From contig NZ_NPKP01000019.1 of NCBI RefSeq assembly GCF_008329585.1, positions 1 to 64,000 of the forward strand: a stretch of DNA of 64,000 bases, given 5' to 3'. Shown piece after piece: positions 27,326 through 37,131 of this stretch. A program made the position numbers and the translations under genes. Positions within the stretch are counted from its first letter, which is position 1, and the number at the start of each line of letters is the position of its first letter. The stretch is from Mycolicibacterium sp. P9-22 (GTDB lineage Bacteria; Actinomycetota; Actinomycetes; Mycobacteriales; Mycobacteriaceae). The notes under the pieces are model-generated. The model did not search any database, was not told the origin of the DNA, and worked only from the letters and a program-made list of their open reading frames with translations.

Positions 27326-28561
27326 ATGCTGGAATGGTCTGACGTCGACATCGCCGTCCGTGACGCCGTGCGTGAGTTCGTCGACAAGGAGATCCGGCCC
27401 AACATCGACGCGCTGGAGAGCGGCGATATGGAGCCCTATCCCATTGTGCGCAAGCTGTTCAGCGCGTTCGGTATCGACGTCATGGCGCGAGAGTCCTTGG
27501 AGCGCAGACTGTCCAGGCTGCGCGACGGCGCCACACCCAAGACAGGTAAGCCCTCCGGCGGGATGTTCGGCGGCGGACCCGACCAGGCCGGGATGGGCTT
27601 CGTCCTGATCAGCGAGTTGTGCCGGGTGTCGATGGGCCTGGTCACCGGGATGGGGGTCAGCCTTGGCCTGACGGTCCCCACCATCCAGAGCCGCGGGACC
27701 CTCGCCCAGCAGGAACGTTGGCTGCCCGGCCTGGTGACCTACGAGAAGATCGGCGCCTGGGCCATCACCGAACCGGATTCCGGTTCGGATGCGTTCGGCG
27801 GCATGAAGTCCTACGTGACCAGAGATGGCGACGACTACCTGCTCAACGGGCAGAAGACGTTCATCACCAACGGGCCCGACGCGGATGTCGTGGTGGTGTA
27901 CGCCAAGCTCGATGAGCCAGGAGTCGACAAGCGCGACCGCAAGGTGCTGACCTTCGTCCTGGACCGCGGCATGGACGGCTTTCTGCAGTCGAAGCCGTTC
28001 CACAAGATGGGCATTCACAGCTCACGCACCGGTGAACTGTTCTTCGACAACGTCCGGTTGGGCCGTGACCGCCTGCTCGGCGAGTCCGAGAACAACGCCT
28101 CGGGCGACGGCCGGGACAGCGCCCGGTCCAGCTTCTCCGCCGAACGGATCGGTGTGGCCGCGATGTCCCTGGGTGTCATCGAGGAATGCCTGCGGTTGTC
28201 GGTGGACTACGCCAAGAACCGGGTGTTGTGGGGCAAGGAGATCGGCCAGTTCCAGCTCATCCAGCTCAAGCTGGCCAACATGGAAGTGGCCCGGATGAAC
28301 GTGCGCAACATGCTGTTCCGGGTGATCGAATCGGCGCAGACCGGGTCGGCGATCTCACTGGCCGAAGCCTCGGCGATCAAGTGGTACTGCTCGCAGGCGG
28401 CCACCGATGTGGCCATGGAGGCCGTGCAACTGTTCGGCGGCAACGGCTATATGACCGAATACCGGGTGGAGCAGCTGGCCCGCGACGCCAAATCACTGAT
28501 GATCTATGCCGGAAGTAACGAGGTGCAGATCACGCACGTGGCGCGGGGGCTATTGGCCTGA
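27326..28561 (+). CDS. Acyl-CoA dehydrogenase
   Basis: FAD-dependent dehydrogenase of 411 residues introducing a double bond into an acyl-CoA. Signatures are WAITEPDSGSDAFGGMKS in the middle domain, NGQKTFITNGPDADVVVVYAK, and LFGGNGYMTEYRVEQLARDAK in the C-terminal domain. The frame is open upstream inside the oxygenase gene, but ATG 27326, 4 bp after that gene's stop, starts the normal N-terminal helix (SDVDIAVRDAVREFVDKEI). An extra loop of about 35 residues (KTGKPSGGMFGGGPDQ) in the N-terminal domain is unusual. The 3' end overlaps convergent tsnR by 12 bp. Confidence 0.92.
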   Translation: MLEWSDVDIAVRDAVREFVDKEIRPNIDALESGDMEPYPIVRKLFSAFGIDVMARESLERRLSRLRDGATPKTGKPSGGMFGGGPDQAGMGFVLISELCRVSMGLVTGMGVSLGLTVPTIQSRGTLAQQERWLPGLVTYEKIGAWAITEPDSGSDAFGGMKSYVTRDGDDYLLNGQKTFITNGPDADVVVVYAKLDEPGVDKRDRKVLTFVLDRGMDGFLQSKPFHKMGIHSSRTGELFFDNVRLGRDRLLGESENNASGDGRDSARSSFSAERIGVAAMSLGVIEECLRLSVDYAKNRVLWGKEIGQFQLIQLKLANMEVARMNVRNMLFRVIESAQTGSAISLAEASAIKWYCSQAATDVAMEAVQLFGGNGYMTEYRVEQLARDAKSLMIYAGSNEVQITHVARGLLA

Positions 28562-29329
28562 GAGCGCCTGCGTGCTCTGGTAGAGGCAGATGGCCGCCGC
28601 CGCAGCCACATTGAGGCTTTCGGCGCTGCCCCGCATGGGGATGGTCACCTGCGCATCGGCGGCCGCGGCGATATCGGAGGCCAGGCCGTGCGCCTCCGAA
28701 CCCAGCAGCCACGCCGTGGGCACGCGCAGATCGACCGCTGGCAGCGGCGTCGCGCCGTCCAGCGTGGTGGCCAGCACCTGCAGACCCGCAGCCCGCAGTG
28801 CGGCGATGAGTTCGACGGTGTCGGTGGCCTGCACGACGGGCAGCCCGAAGATGCTGCCCGCGGAGGCCCGTAGGCATTTCGCGTTGTAGGGATCGACGCT
28901 GTCACCGGCGAGGATCAGGGCATCGGCACCCATGGCGTCGGCGAGCCGGATCAGCGTGCCCGCATTGCCGGGATCGGAGGTCTCGACCGCCACGGCCACC
29001 AGCCGCGGCCGCGGCGCGTCCAGCACCTCGGCCAGGGAGACCTCGGGGATGGTGCACACCGCGATCATGCCGACCGGAGTCACGGTGTCCGACAGTGCCT
29101 TTGCGGCCCGCTCCGTCACCTCGTGTGCCGGGGCGCCGGCGAGCAGGTCGGCGAACCGTGCGTGCGCGTCCTCGGTGACGAAGACCTCTTCGACGAGACC
29201 ACGCCGCAACGCTGCCTCGACCAGGTTGGGACCTTCGGCGAGGAAGCGTGCGGCGTGACGACGTCCGGCGGGACGCTGCAGCTTGATCGCCGCAGCTACC
29301 CGGTTGGACTTCTCGGTGAGGGGTGTCAG
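28550..29329 (-). CDS. tsnR: 23S rRNA / tRNA 2'-O-methyltransferase (SpoU family)
   Basis: AdoMet-dependent RNA ribose methylase with the SPOUT trefoil knot. Motif 1 is VETSDPGNAGTLIRLADAMGA, motif 2 LLGSEAHGL, and motif 3 IPMRGSAESLNVAAAAAICLY. No ATG, GTG or TTG exists near the expected N-terminus. The frame stays open to an ATG at 29536 deep inside rplT, which would give an implausible 211-bp overlap. The homologous N-terminus (LTEKSNRVAAAIKL) begins at a CTG at 29329 that overlaps the rplT stop as CTGA and gives 259 residues, close to the M. tuberculosis protein. The start is therefore tentative; the enzyme call is solid. Confidence 0.88.
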   Translation of the reverse strand: MTPLTEKSNRVAAAIKLQRPAGRRHAARFLAEGPNLVEAALRRGLVEEVFVTEDAHARFADLLAGAPAHEVTERAAKALSDTVTPVGMIAVCTIPEVSLAEVLDAPRPRLVAVAVETSDPGNAGTLIRLADAMGADALILAGDSVDPYNAKCLRASAGSIFGLPVVQATDTVELIAALRAAGLQVLATTLDGATPLPAVDLRVPTAWLLGSEAHGLASDIAAAADAQVTIPMRGSAESLNVAAAAAICLYQSTQALSGQ

Positions 29330-29715
29330 GCGGCTTCGCCCGACGGCGCGTTGACATCCTCGGGCAGGGCTGCCTTGGCAACCTCGACCAGAGCGGTGAA
29401 CGCGGCCGGATCGCTGATCGCGATCTCCGACAGGTTCTTGCGGTCCACCTCGACGCCGGCCAGCTTGAGACCCTGGATCAGGCGGTTGTAGGTGACGCCG
29501 TTGGCGCGGGCCGCGGCGTTGATCCGGGAGATCCACAGCTTGCGGAAATCGCCCTTGCGAGCCTTGCGGTCCCGGTAGGCATAGGTCAAGGAGTGCAGCT
29601 GCTGCTCTTTGGCCTTGCGGTAGAGGCGTGACCGCTGGCCGCGGTAGCCCTTGGAAGCCTTGAGTACTGTGCGCCGCTTCTTCTGAGCGTTGACTGCGCG
29701 CTTCACGCGTGCCAT
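29326..29715 (-). CDS. rplT: 50S ribosomal protein L20
   Basis: Ribosomal protein of the large subunit and an early assembly factor. ARVKRAVNAQKKRRTVLKASKGYRGQRSRLYRKAKEQ is the highly basic N-terminal extension; the globular part includes LWISRINAAARANGVTYNRLI. At 129 residues it has a short acidic C-terminal tail (PEDVNAPSGEAA) beyond the usual end. Third gene of the infC-rpmI-rplT operon, followed by overlapping tsnR. Confidence 0.98.
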   Translation of the reverse strand: MARVKRAVNAQKKRRTVLKASKGYRGQRSRLYRKAKEQQLHSLTYAYRDRKARKGDFRKLWISRINAAARANGVTYNRLIQGLKLAGVEVDRKNLSEIAISDPAAFTALVEVAKAALPEDVNAPSGEAA

Positions 29716-29782
29716 GAGGGTGTTCCTATTCTTGCGGGGAAAGTCTGGAGGGAGGAAGCGGCTTCTCAGCCGTTCAACCGAG

Positions 29783-29977
29783 TTAGCCGTTCAGCATCTT
29801 CTTGACGCGGGCGGTGTCGTTGGCGGCAACGGTGACGCGGCCGTCCAGGCGACGGGTGTGCTTGCTCGCCTTGTGCTCGAGAAGGTGGCGCTTGCCGGCC
29901 TTCTGGCGGACAACCTTGCCGCTTCCGGTGACGCGGAAGCGCTTGGATGCGCCGCTGTGGGTCTTTGCCTTGGGCAT
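29783..29977 (-). CDS. rpmI: 50S ribosomal protein L35
   Basis: A 64-residue basic protein of the large subunit: MPKAKTHSGASKRFRVTGSG at the N-terminus and KASKHTRRLDGRVTVAANDT are diagnostic. It lies 23 bp after infC and 67 bp before rplT, the conserved bacterial order. Confidence 0.98.
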   Translation of the reverse strand: MPKAKTHSGASKRFRVTGSGKVVRQKAGKRHLLEHKASKHTRRLDGRVTVAANDTARVKKMLNG

Positions 29978-30000
29978 GTGTCCTCAGTTCTTGTGGTGGA

Positions 30001-30612
<612 letters not shown>

Positions 30613-30691
30613 GGGGCCTCCTACGTTGTCTGCTCGTGCCACGACCGTATGGAGCGCCGGGCCAGCAGGGAGAAACCACACCATCAGCATT

Positions 30692-30730
30692 CCGCTCCGA
30701 AGAGCAGAAAAGCCCTGCATATAGCAGGGC
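30692..30730 (-). promoter_or_regulatory. infC leader: two adjacent hairpins, the first terminator-like
   Basis: On the minus strand, GCCCTGC-TATAT-GCAGGGC (30712-30730) is a perfect 7-bp stem followed directly by TTTT, the form of an intrinsic terminator. Immediately after it CTGCTC-TTCG-GAGCGG (30692-30707) forms a second stem capped by a stable TTCG tetraloop. Both lie 80-118 nt upstream of the infC start. They could form an attenuator controlling the infC-rpmI-rplT operon. The remaining region 30731-30897 holds the divergent promoters of infC and the DUF1844 gene; no further feature is clear. Confidence 0.6.
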
Positions 30731-30897
30731 CCGATGCCGACCGATCACGGCTCTCGCCGCCTGCGCATGCGCAGAACAGGACATCCGCAGATGCCTGTGA
30801 TCGGACCGCTGGACCGGTATGGTCAGCGGTGGGAGCGGGACTCCACTTACTGTCCCTGGCGTTCGCCGGGACGGTCGATCGTGCAAGTCTAACAGGC

Positions 30898-31257
30898 ATG
30901 ACCGATGATCAGAAAACTCCTCCCGGCGCGGACCCGCAGGTGAGGGAGCTCGCCGAGATTCCCGCCGTCGAGGTGATCACCCGCTCGGCCGTGATGTTGA
31001 TGAGTGCGGCGGCCGAGAAGATAGGCCTGGGTTCCGACGATCCCGACGACAGCCCGCACCGCGACCTCGACGAGGCCCGCCGTCTGATCACGGCGCTGGC
31101 CGGCCTGGTCACCGCATCCGCCGAATACCTGGGTCTGCACGCGGGGCCGCTGCGCGACGGCCTGAAGAGCCTGCAACTGGCGTTCCGGGAAGCCAGCGCC
31201 GCCCCCGAGGAGCCCGGCCAGGGCCCCGGCGAGAAGTACACCGGTCCGGTCTGGTGA
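30898..31257 (+). CDS. DUF1844 family protein
   Basis: A small acidic protein of 119 residues. The central RELAEIPAVEVITRSAVMLMSAAAEKIGL and LDEARRLITALAGLVTASAEYLG match the DUF1844 pattern known from actinobacteria and others. No catalytic residues are apparent and the role is unknown. It is divergent from infC and followed after 67 bp by lysX on the same strand. ATG 30898 has no strong ribosome site, so the message may be leaderless; TCTAAC just upstream could be a -10 element. Confidence 0.8.
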   Translation: MTDDQKTPPGADPQVRELAEIPAVEVITRSAVMLMSAAAEKIGLGSDDPDDSPHRDLDEARRLITALAGLVTASAEYLGLHAGPLRDGLKSLQLAFREASAAPEEPGQGPGEKYTGPVW

Positions 31258-31324
31258 TCCGAGCCGACACCCGGGGTCGGCAGAAGCACGCATTTTGGCC
31301 GCTTAGGGCATATTCTCGCGCCCT

Positions 31325-34300
31325 ATGACGGCCACCACAGTCCCGCATCCGTCGACGACCGGGCGGCCGTCCGGATTCTCGTGGGTACCCACCGCCGCGG
31401 GCTGGATCGTCGGGGTCATCGCCACGCTGTCCCTGGTGGCGAGCATCTCGCCGATCGTCCGGTCGGCGATCCGGGTGCCCCGCGAGTTCGTCAACGACTA
31501 CATCTTCAACTTCCCCGACACCAGCTTCGCCTGGGCGGTGGTGCTCGCGCTGCTGGCTGCCGCGCTGGCCGCCCGCAAGAGCATCGCCTGGTGGATCCTG
31601 GTGCTGTACATGGCCGCGGCGGTGGCGGTGAACATCGCGGATCTCATCACCGGCGACGAATCGGTGCTGGAGGAGATCGGCGAGATCATCGGCCTGGTCT
31701 TCCACCTGGCCGCCATCGGCTTCCTAATGCTGGCCCGTCACGAGTTCTGGGCCAAGGTCCGCCGCGGCGCGTTGTTCAAGGCCGTCGGCGCCCTGCTCGC
31801 CGGGATGGCGCTCGGTATCGGCGTCGGCTGGGGCCTGCTGGAACTGTTCCCGGGCACGCTGCAACGCGAGTACCGGCTGGGCTATGCCGTCAACCGGGTG
31901 GTGGCGTTCGCCGGCGTCGACTCCGCGGTCTTCGACGGTCAGCATCCCGGCGTGCTGATCAACGCGCTACTCGGCCTGTTCGGCGCGCTGGCACTGGTGG
32001 TCGCGGCCATCGTGTTGTTCCGGTCGCAACGGGCCACCAACGCCCTCACCGGCGAGGACGAGTCCGCCATCCGCGGGCTGCTGGAACTGTTCGGCAAGAA
32101 CGATTCGCTCGGCTACTTCGCCACCCGCCGCGACAAGTCGGTGGTGTTCGCCCCCAACGGTCGCGCCGCGGTCACCTACCGCGTCGAGGTGGGGGTCTGC
32201 CTGGCCAGTGGGGACCCGGTCGGTGATCCGCGATCCTGGCCGGCCGCGATCGACGCCTGGCTCAAACTGTGCAAGTCCTACGGCTGGGCCCCCGGTGTGA
32301 TGGGCGCCAGCGCGCCTGCAGCGCAGGCGTTTCGCGATGCGGGCCTGAACGCCATCGAACTCGGCGACGAGGCCATCCTGCACCCCGACCGATTCAAGTT
32401 GTCCGGCCCGGACATGAAGCCGGTGCGCCAGGCCGTCACCCGCGCGCGCCGAGCGGGTCTGACAGTACGCATCCGCAGGCACCGCGAACTGACCGCCGAC
32501 GAGATGGCCATGGTCGTCGGGCGCGCCGATGCCTGGCGTGACACCGAAACCGAACGTGGCTTCTCGATGGCGTTGGGGCGCCTGGGCGATCCCGCCGACG
32601 GTGAATGCCTGCTGGTGGAAGCCGTGGCGGCCGGCGGCACTGGGGAAAATGACAACGACGGCGACGTGGTGGCGATGCTCTCGCTGGTCCCCTGGGGCAC
32701 CAACGGGGTGTCGCTGGATGTGATGCGCCGGTCGCCGCAATCCCCCAACGGCACCATCGAACTGATGGTCAGCGAAATCTGCCTGCAGGCAGAGGGTCTG
32801 GGCGTCACCCGCATCTCGCTGAACTTCGCCATGTTCCGGTCGGCCTTCGAGCAGGGCGCGCAGCTGGGCGCCGGCCCGGTCGCGCGGCTGTGGCGTGCGC
32901 TGCTGGTGTTCTTCTCCCGGTGGTGGCAGCTGGAGACCCTGTACCGGTCCAACATGAAGTACCAGCCGGAATGGGTTCCGCGGTTCGCCTGCTACGAGGA
33001 CGCCCGGGAGGTTCCCCGCGTCGGGGTGGCGTCGGTGATCGCCGAGGGATTCCTGGTGCTGCCGTTCTCCCGCCGCAAGGAGCACACCGGCGAACACGTG
33101 GCCGCGCCGAAGAACCTGGTGGACAGCGGACTGCTGCACCGCGATGGCAGCGCACCGGATGTCAGTGCGCTGCAACAGGATCTGCCCGTCGAGGACCGCA
33201 ACCGGCTGCCCGAGCAGGTGCGGGTACGGATGGCGAAGCTGAAGGCGTTGCAGGACAACGGCGTCGACCCCTACCCCGTCGGTGAGGCACCCAGCCACAC
33301 CGTCGAGCAGGCACTGGCCACCACCGCCGCCGATGTCACCGTCACCGTGGCGGGCCGGATCCTGCGGCTGCGGGACTACGGCGGCGTGCTGTTCGCCGCG
33401 CTGCGTGACTGGTCCGGCGACGTTCAACTCCTGCTGGACAATTCGCGCCTCACCCAGGGCACCAACGCCGGCTTCACCGGCTCGATCGACCTCGGCGACC
33501 TGATCGAGGTCACCGGCACCATGGGGCTCAGCCGTAACGGCACCCCGTCGCTGTTGGTCACCAGGTGGCGGCTGATCGGCAAATGCCTGCGGCCGCTGCC
33601 CGACAAGTGGAAAGGCCTGACCGATCCGGAGGCGCGCGTCCGGACCCGCTACGTCGACCTGGCCATCAACACCGAGGCCCGCGACCTCATCACCGCCCGC
33701 AGCCGGATCCTGCACGCCATCCGCGAAACCCTGGTGGGCAAGGGATTCCTCGAAGTCGAGACACCGATCCTGCAGCAGATCCACGGCGGTGCCAACGCTC
33801 GCCCGTTCACCACCCATATCAACGCCTACGACCTCGGCCTGTACCTGCGCATCGCACCCGAGCTGTATCTGAAGCGGCTCTGCGTCGGCGGCGTCGAGCG
33901 GGTCTTCGAACTGGGCCGGGCGTTCCGAAACGAGGGTGTGGATTTCAGCCACAACCCGGAATTCACATTGCTGGAGGCGTATCAAGCGCACGCCGACTAC
34001 AACGTGTGGATGCACGGTTGCCGCGAGCTCATCCAGAACGCCGCCGAGGCCGCCAACGGTGCCCAGGTGGTGATGCGGCCCGGCCCCGACGGCGATTTGA
34101 TCGCGGTCGACATCTCCGGGGATTGGCCGGTCAAGACCGTGCACGGCGCGGTGTCCGAGGCGCTCGGCGAGCAGATCGGGCCCGACACCGGTCTGGACCG
34201 GTTGCGCGGCCTCTGCGATGGCGCCGGGGTGCCCTACCTGATGCACTGGGACGCCGGCGCGGTGGTGCTCGAACTCTACGAACGGCTCATCGAGGGGCAG

Positions 34301-34663
34301 ACCGAGCGCCCGACGTTCTACAAGGACTTCCCCACCTCGGTCTCGCCGCTGACGCGTCCGCACCGCAGCATCGACGGTGTCGCCGAGCGCTGGGATCTGG
34401 TGGCCTGGGGTGTGGAGTTGGGCACGGCCTACAGCGAGCTCACCGACCCGGTGGAGCAGCGCAAGCGTCTGCAGGAGCAGTCGCTGCTGGCCGCCGGCGG
34501 TGACCCGGAGGCGATGGAACTCGACGAGGACTTCCTGCAGGCGCTGGAATATGCCATGCCGCCGACCGGCGGTCTCGGCGTCGGTGTCGACCGGGTGGTC
34601 ATGCTCATCACCGGCCGCAGCATCCGCGAGACGCTCCCGTTCCCGTTGGCCAAACCGCGTTAG
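31325..34663 (+). CDS. lysX: Bifunctional lysylphosphatidylglycerol synthetase / lysyl-tRNA synthetase
   Basis: Makes lysyl-phosphatidylglycerol in the membrane using lysine charged by its own synthetase domain, which lowers sensitivity to cationic peptides. The 1112-residue protein has about six or seven N-terminal helices (VGVIATLSLVASISPIV onward) and an MprF-like aminoacyl-phosphatidylglycerol transferase domain (FGKNDSLGYFATRRDKSVVF; RISLNFAMFRSAFEQGAQLG). An OB fold then precedes a class II lysyl-tRNA synthetase: motif 2 FELGRAFRNEGVDFSHNPEFTLLEAY, motif 3 GLGVGVDRVVML. Matches mycobacterial LysX in order and size. Confidence 0.97.
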   Translation: MTATTVPHPSTTGRPSGFSWVPTAAGWIVGVIATLSLVASISPIVRSAIRVPREFVNDYIFNFPDTSFAWAVVLALLAAALAARKSIAWWILVLYMAAAVAVNIADLITGDESVLEEIGEIIGLVFHLAAIGFLMLARHEFWAKVRRGALFKAVGALLAGMALGIGVGWGLLELFPGTLQREYRLGYAVNRVVAFAGVDSAVFDGQHPGVLINALLGLFGALALVVAAIVLFRSQRATNALTGEDESAIRGLLELFGKNDSLGYFATRRDKSVVFAPNGRAAVTYRVEVGVCLASGDPVGDPRSWPAAIDAWLKLCKSYGWAPGVMGASAPAAQAFRDAGLNAIELGDEAILHPDRFKLSGPDMKPVRQAVTRARRAGLTVRIRRHRELTADEMAMVVGRADAWRDTETERGFSMALGRLGDPADGECLLVEAVAAGGTGENDNDGDVVAMLSLVPWGTNGVSLDVMRRSPQSPNGTIELMVSEICLQAEGLGVTRISLNFAMFRSAFEQGAQLGAGPVARLWRALLVFFSRWWQLETLYRSNMKYQPEWVPRFACYEDAREVPRVGVASVIAEGFLVLPFSRRKEHTGEHVAAPKNLVDSGLLHRDGSAPDVSALQQDLPVEDRNRLPEQVRVRMAKLKALQDNGVDPYPVGEAPSHTVEQALATTAADVTVTVAGRILRLRDYGGVLFAALRDWSGDVQLLLDNSRLTQGTNAGFTGSIDLGDLIEVTGTMGLSRNGTPSLLVTRWRLIGKCLRPLPDKWKGLTDPEARVRTRYVDLAINTEARDLITARSRILHAIRETLVGKGFLEVETPILQQIHGGANARPFTTHINAYDLGLYLRIAPELYLKRLCVGGVERVFELGRAFRNEGVDFSHNPEFTLLEAYQAHADYNVWMHGCRELIQNAAEAANGAQVVMRPGPDGDLIAVDISGDWPVKTVHGAVSEALGEQIGPDTGLDRLRGLCDGAGVPYLMHWDAGAVVLELYERLIEGQTERPTFYKDFPTSVSPLTRPHRSIDGVAERWDLVAWGVELGTAYSELTDPVEQRKRLQEQSLLAAGGDPEAMELDEDFLQALEYAMPPTGGLGVGVDRVVMLITGRSIRETLPFPLAKPR

Positions 34664-34708
34664 CTCCGGTCACAGCCACTTTCCAGGAAGCCGCGTCACG
34701 ATGATCTC

Positions 34709-36064
34709 GTGACGCTGATGTCCGGGCTCTTGCAGCACCATGATTCGTTGACGCACGGTTGGGTGCCAGTGACCATTCAGGTGATCACCGGTCTGGTACT
34801 GCTTGCCGCGCTGCGCCTGCGACGCCGCCTGGTCGCCGCCGCGGTCTTCGGAGCCGCGCTGGCCGCGGCCGCGCACTGGTATGTGACGAGCCAGGGGCTG
34901 GCCGGGGAACCCGCCCCGCACGCGCTGTGGATCTGGATCGGGCTGACCGGGTTCACCGCCGTGGCACTGGTTTCCGGTTGGCGCGGAGCACGCTGGCGGC
35001 GACGCACCGCGTCGGTCGCGGCCGTCCCACTGTGCGCGCTGTGCGCGGCGCTGGCACTCAATCTGTGGACCGGCTATTTCCCGACCATGCAGACGGCATG
35101 GGGCCAGCTGACCGCGGGTCCGCTGCCCGATCAGACCGATATGGCGACCGTCGCCGCGTTCAAGGTCCGGCATGCGGTGCCGCGCACCGGTTCTCTGGTG
35201 CCGGTGGACACCGGGGACGCCGGTTCGGGTTTCAAGCACCGCGGCGAGTTGGTCTATCTGCCGCCGGCGTGGTTCGCCTCGGATCCGCCGCCCCGGCTGC
35301 CGACCGTGATGATGATCGGCGGCGAGATGAACACCCCCGCGGACTGGGCGCGCGCGGGCAATGCGGTGCAGACCGCCGATGCTTTCGCCGCAACACACGG
35401 CGGCAACGCACCCGTGCTGGTGTTCGCCGATGTCGGCGGCACCTTCAACAATGACACCGAATGCGTCAACGGCCGCCGCGGCAGGGTCGCCGACCATCTC
35501 GTCAATGATGTTGTTCCGGCGATGATCTCGAAATTCGGGGTCAGTCCGGATCCGGCCAACTGGGGTGTTGTCGGATGGTCGATGGGCGGCACCTGTGCGG
35601 TCGACCTGACCGTGATGCATCCCGACCGGTTCTCGGCGTTCGAGGATATCGCCGGTGACCTGAGCCCCAACTCGGGTACGAAGGAGCAGACCATCGAGCG
35701 CCTGTTCGGCGGTGACGGGGCCGCCTACGCCGCATTCGATCCGACCACCGTCATCACCAGGCACGGCCCCTACACCGGGGTATCGGGCTGGTTCTCGGTG
35801 AACGGGGCGGGTGTTTCACCACCACCGCAGACCGCCGCGGCGGCCCAGTCGCTCTGCGCGCTGGGCACATCCCACGGTATCGACTGCGCGGTGGTGACCC
35901 GGCCCGGCCAGCACGACTGGCCCTTCGCGGCAAGTGCTTTCGCAGAGGCACTCCCGTGGCTGGCCGGTCAGATCGGCACGCCGGGCGTGCCGAGGGCCGC
36001 CTTGCAGCCACCACCCAGGGCGCCGACCGCGGTGCAGGTGGGCGACCGGCGGCCGAGTCAGTAA
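34709..36064 (+). CDS. Membrane-anchored alpha/beta-hydrolase, esterase-like (Rv1639c-like)
   Basis: A 451-residue protein with about four N-terminal helices (VIQ..TGLVLLAALRLRRRLVAAAVFGAALAAAA region to residue about 120) and an outside esterase domain. The nucleophile elbow GWSMGG lies in WGVVGWSMGGTCAVDL, and the acid and base are probably in the FEDIAGDL and GQHDWPFA segments. This layout is like mycolyltransferase-related esterases (esterase D / PHB-depolymerase family). Same strand as lysX, 45 bp downstream. GTG 34709 is the start. Its last 7 bp overlap the convergent gene. Confidence 0.85.
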   Translation: MTLMSGLLQHHDSLTHGWVPVTIQVITGLVLLAALRLRRRLVAAAVFGAALAAAAHWYVTSQGLAGEPAPHALWIWIGLTGFTAVALVSGWRGARWRRRTASVAAVPLCALCAALALNLWTGYFPTMQTAWGQLTAGPLPDQTDMATVAAFKVRHAVPRTGSLVPVDTGDAGSGFKHRGELVYLPPAWFASDPPPRLPTVMMIGGEMNTPADWARAGNAVQTADAFAATHGGNAPVLVFADVGGTFNNDTECVNGRRGRVADHLVNDVVPAMISKFGVSPDPANWGVVGWSMGGTCAVDLTVMHPDRFSAFEDIAGDLSPNSGTKEQTIERLFGGDGAAYAAFDPTTVITRHGPYTGVSGWFSVNGAGVSPPPQTAAAAQSLCALGTSHGIDCAVVTRPGQHDWPFAASAFAEALPWLAGQIGTPGVPRAALQPPPRAPTAVQVGDRRPSQ

Positions 36065-37131
36065 TCGGATTCCGCGGCCAGGATCTCCGCCAGGAACGCG
36101 TCGGCCGCAGGTACGGCCAACCGGGACCGCGCAAAGGCCCGCAGCCGGTCCCGGGTCGCCCGGTCCTCCTCCGCCGATCCCACCTGACCGACGGTGACCG
36201 AGGTGGCGGCCCAATCACGGTTCCAGGCCGCCGATTCCGACAGCGGCAGGGCGAGCGTCGCGCCGCCGCGCTCGTCGAGCACGCCGGTGGCGATGACGTC
36301 ACCGCTGCGCAGCCGCACCGGCACCCCGGCGGCGGAAGCGCTGACCACGGCACGCAGGTCGGCCACGGCTCCCCCCGCACCGTCACCGCGCACCGACCAG
36401 TCGACGGTGTCCTCGGCTGCGTCGAAAACCCCCGGCGGCACAGCGCTCCAGCTGATCGACGCGGTGCCGGCTCCGATGGTGTCGGCCGGCGATGTCGCCG
36501 GGCCGCCGGCGGCCAGCGCATAATCATCTCGACGCCGGGAACCCGAAACTTCTTCGGGTGCCGCTGATTCCGCCCAGTCGGCCAGCTCCAGGCAGGGCTC
36601 GATCAACGCCGCCACCCGAGGGTCGCCATCACGCAGGTGTGCGGACAGTGCCGCCCGGTGCGGCCGTAGCAGCCCCTCGATATCGGAGTCCAGGGTGTCC
36701 TCACCGAAGAACTCCTGTGCAGCGGCCGTCAGCACCGCCAGTTCGGCGTCCAGGACCGCGATATCGAGGTCGGCGATGCTGTCGCGGGCACTGGCCGGCC
36801 ACCATCGGCGCAACCAGTGCCCCAGCGCCAGCCGCCGCAACGGAGCCAGCATCTGCGGGGACAGTTCGAGATCCGCGATGTCGACACTGGTGTGCGGGTC
36901 GGCAGCCCGTCCGCGCAGAGCCTCGATCACCGCCACGTGCCCATGCTCTCCGGCCACCCGCCACAACCAGTCGGCGGCAGCCACATCGGTGAAGGTGAGT
37001 TGTGCGGTCGCGGCCGGATCATCAACCGTCCAGGCCAGTACCGCACCGGCGACCTCCAGGACCGCCACCGCCGGCGGCGCGGCCACCTGCGCACCGGTGG
37101 TCCACAGACCGGATTCGGCAACCAGTTTCAT
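36058..37131 (-). CDS. Unknown protein, last gene of the TPR/CHAT neighbourhood
   Basis: A 357-residue soluble protein with no recognised domain. The N-terminal 100 residues alternate strand-like and helix-like segments (AVAVLEVAGAVLAWTVDDPA); the middle is alpha-helical and acidic; the C-terminal part is beta-rich (ADLRAVVSASAAGVPVRLRSGDVIATG). The frame is open to 37278, but ATG 37131 overlaps the TGA of the preceding gene (ATGA), giving strict coupling. The coupling implies it works with the 37128 protein. It does not resemble enzymes I can name. Confidence 0.7.
   Translation of the reverse strand: MKLVAESGLWTTGAQVAAPPAVAVLEVAGAVLAWTVDDPAATAQLTFTDVAAADWLWRVAGEHGHVAVIEALRGRAADPHTSVDIADLELSPQMLAPLRRLALGHWLRRWWPASARDSIADLDIAVLDAELAVLTAAAQEFFGEDTLDSDIEGLLRPHRAALSAHLRDGDPRVAALIEPCLELADWAESAAPEEVSGSRRRDDYALAAGGPATSPADTIGAGTASISWSAVPPGVFDAAEDTVDWSVRGDGAGGAVADLRAVVSASAAGVPVRLRSGDVIATGVLDERGGATLALPLSESAAWNRDWAATSVTVGQVGSAEEDRATRDRLRAFARSRLAVPAADAFLAEILAAESDY

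Noticed and set aside
30613..30720. N-terminal extension of IF3 from ATG 30720
   Set aside because: The extension is not IF3-like, crosses the two leader hairpins and ignores the AGGAGG site placed just before the ATC.
31967..34363. 798-codon open frame opposite lysX
   Set aside because: Same reason: a composition artefact antisense to the well-supported LysX reading frame.
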